Of a stretch of 29,319 nucleotides of DNA, positions 28,693 to 29,319 are shown piece after piece. The translations under genes and the position numbers were made by a program. This DNA is from a virus: the IMG/VR virus record IMGVR_UViG_3300020200_000129, positions 1 through 29,319 of that record; one strand, written 5' to 3'. The notes under the pieces are model-generated. The model did not search any database. It worked only from the letters and a program-made list of their open reading frames with translations, and was not told the DNA's origin. The number at the start of each line of letters is the position of its first letter. The stretch's first letter is position 1.

Positions 28693-28767
28693 AAAATACT
28701 ACCTCCTCATTACTAAAAACAATAAAGTTTCATATTTACTAGATAAGCAAACTAGGAGTTAACTAAA

Positions 28768-29259
28768 ATGGCACAAACACTATCAGTCACAGAAATGCTT
28801 CCGGCCAAGTTTACACCAATGATGAAACGTCAGTTCGTCTTCGCTATCGAAGGCATTGACGCATTCTTGGTAAAAACAGCCGCAAGACCAGAAATCACCA
28901 CCGAAGAAGTAACAATCAACTGGATTAACAGCACACGATACGTTGCCGGTAAAACAACTTTCGGTACTCTTGCTGTAACACTACACGATCCAATCGCTCC
29001 ATCCGGCGCACAACAAGTCATGGAATGGGTTCGCCTTTGCTTTGAATCAGTCTCAGGTCGTGCTGGTTATCCAGACTTCTATAAACGTGACATTCAACTC
29101 AAAATGCTTGATCCAGTAGGTACAGTTATTCAACTCTGGGATATCAAAGGAGCTTTCTGCACAACAGCAGGCTTCGGTGACCTCTCTTACGATAGCACCG
29201 CAGATATGGCAGAAATCTCACTCACTATTCGCTTCGATAACTGTGTCATGCAGTACTGA
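28768..29259 (+). CDS. 19: Tail tube protein (gp19-like)
   Basis: Subunit of the inner tail tube, 163 residues, the same length as T4 gp19. Typical features: MLPAKFTPMMKRQFVFAI near the start, a segment with ARPEITTEEVTINWINSTRY, GTLAVTLHDPIAPSGAQQVM, WVRLCFESVSGRAGYPDFYK and GFGDLSYDSTADMAEISLTI before the C-terminus RFDNCVMQY. It follows the sheath pair directly, as gene 19 follows gene 18 in T4. TAGGAG lies upstream of the ATG, and CATATTTACTAG at 28731 is a loose match to the recurring promoter box. A short copy of its C-terminal coding sequence follows its stop. Confidence 0.93.
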   Translation: MAQTLSVTEMLPAKFTPMMKRQFVFAIEGIDAFLVKTAARPEITTEEVTINWINSTRYVAGKTTFGTLAVTLHDPIAPSGAQQVMEWVRLCFESVSGRAGYPDFYKRDIQLKMLDPVGTVIQLWDIKGAFCTTAGFGDLSYDSTADMAEISLTIRFDNCVMQY

Positions 29260-29261
29260 CG

Positions 29262-29285
29262 GTTAACTTCGACAACTGCGTATAG
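29262..29285 (+). pseudogene. Remnant of a second tail tube C-terminus
   Basis: Eight codons reading VNFDNCV and a TAG stop follow the tube gene, which itself ends RFDNCVMQY. The shared stretch TTCGAyAACTGyGT (29233-29246 and 29268-29281) differs at two positions, both synonymous (GAT/GAC and TGT/TGC). That suggests the debris of a duplicated tube gene or a recombination scar. The stretch is short and chance cannot be excluded. Confidence 0.4.
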
Positions 29286-29319
29286 AAAACACAGTTATCA
29301 GTTTACAAAGTTAGAAACA

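Noticed and set aside
28692-28768. Gap after the second sheath considered as a terminator site
   Set aside because: CTCCT near 28703 and AGGAG near 28753 could pair for only five bases over a long loop, and no T-run follows.

Overview
The window is AT-rich, densely packed DNA from a tailed phage with a contractile tail (myovirus), related to T4 but distant from it. The main evidence is an ordered T4-type virion module on the + strand: portal (gp20-like), a conserved core-region protein, prohead protease (gp21-like), a CTS-bearing small protein, a small hypothetical, scaffold (gp22-like position), major capsid protein (gp23-like), then neck/connector proteins, a gp15-like tail completion protein, two tail sheath paralogues (gp18-like) and a tail tube protein (gp19-like). 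Several proteins (the NTase/ligase-like/HxGH enzyme, the neck family, the GNAT-like protein) resemble families I associate with uncultured marine T4-like viruses. The host cannot be named from this sequence.

Layout. 1-450: two short minus-strand genes, one running off the left edge. 539-11050: head module. The portal gene carries a 425-residue LAGLIDADG intein, and the scaffold gene has Pro/Ala and acidic tandem repeats plus a strong internal translation start. 11058-12514: a strong terminator after the capsid gene, a GIY-YIG endonuclease, a second terminator and an HNH endonuclease. 12541-16681: accessory island with a small coiled-coil protein (minus), a 917-residue enzyme carrying three nucleotidyl-transfer modules, a 60-residue basic peptide and a HAD phosphatase (minus). 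16758-21116: neck/connector region, interrupted by a second GIY-YIG endonuclease flanked by a 22-bp direct repeat, then a small protein, a GNAT-like protein and a neck protein with no normal start codon. 21136-29259: gp15-like protein, two sheaths and the tube; a short remnant of a second tube C-terminus follows.

How the parts work together. The head genes would build a scaffolded prohead that gp21 matures by cleavage. Four unrelated small or accessory proteins, and the internal-start product of the scaffold, begin with a similar basic amphipathic segment (MK...LKxIIKExxxE type). I propose this is a capsid-targeting tag like the one on T4 internal proteins. If so, the HAD phosphatase and several small basic proteins are packaged in the head. 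A CTATTTA box recurs upstream of many genes and is a candidate late promoter. The free-standing endonuclease genes have hairpins over their ribosome-binding sites or start codons, resembling the known control of I-TevI in T4. No intergenic stretch exceeds 300 bases. I saw no tRNA, rRNA or CRISPR array.
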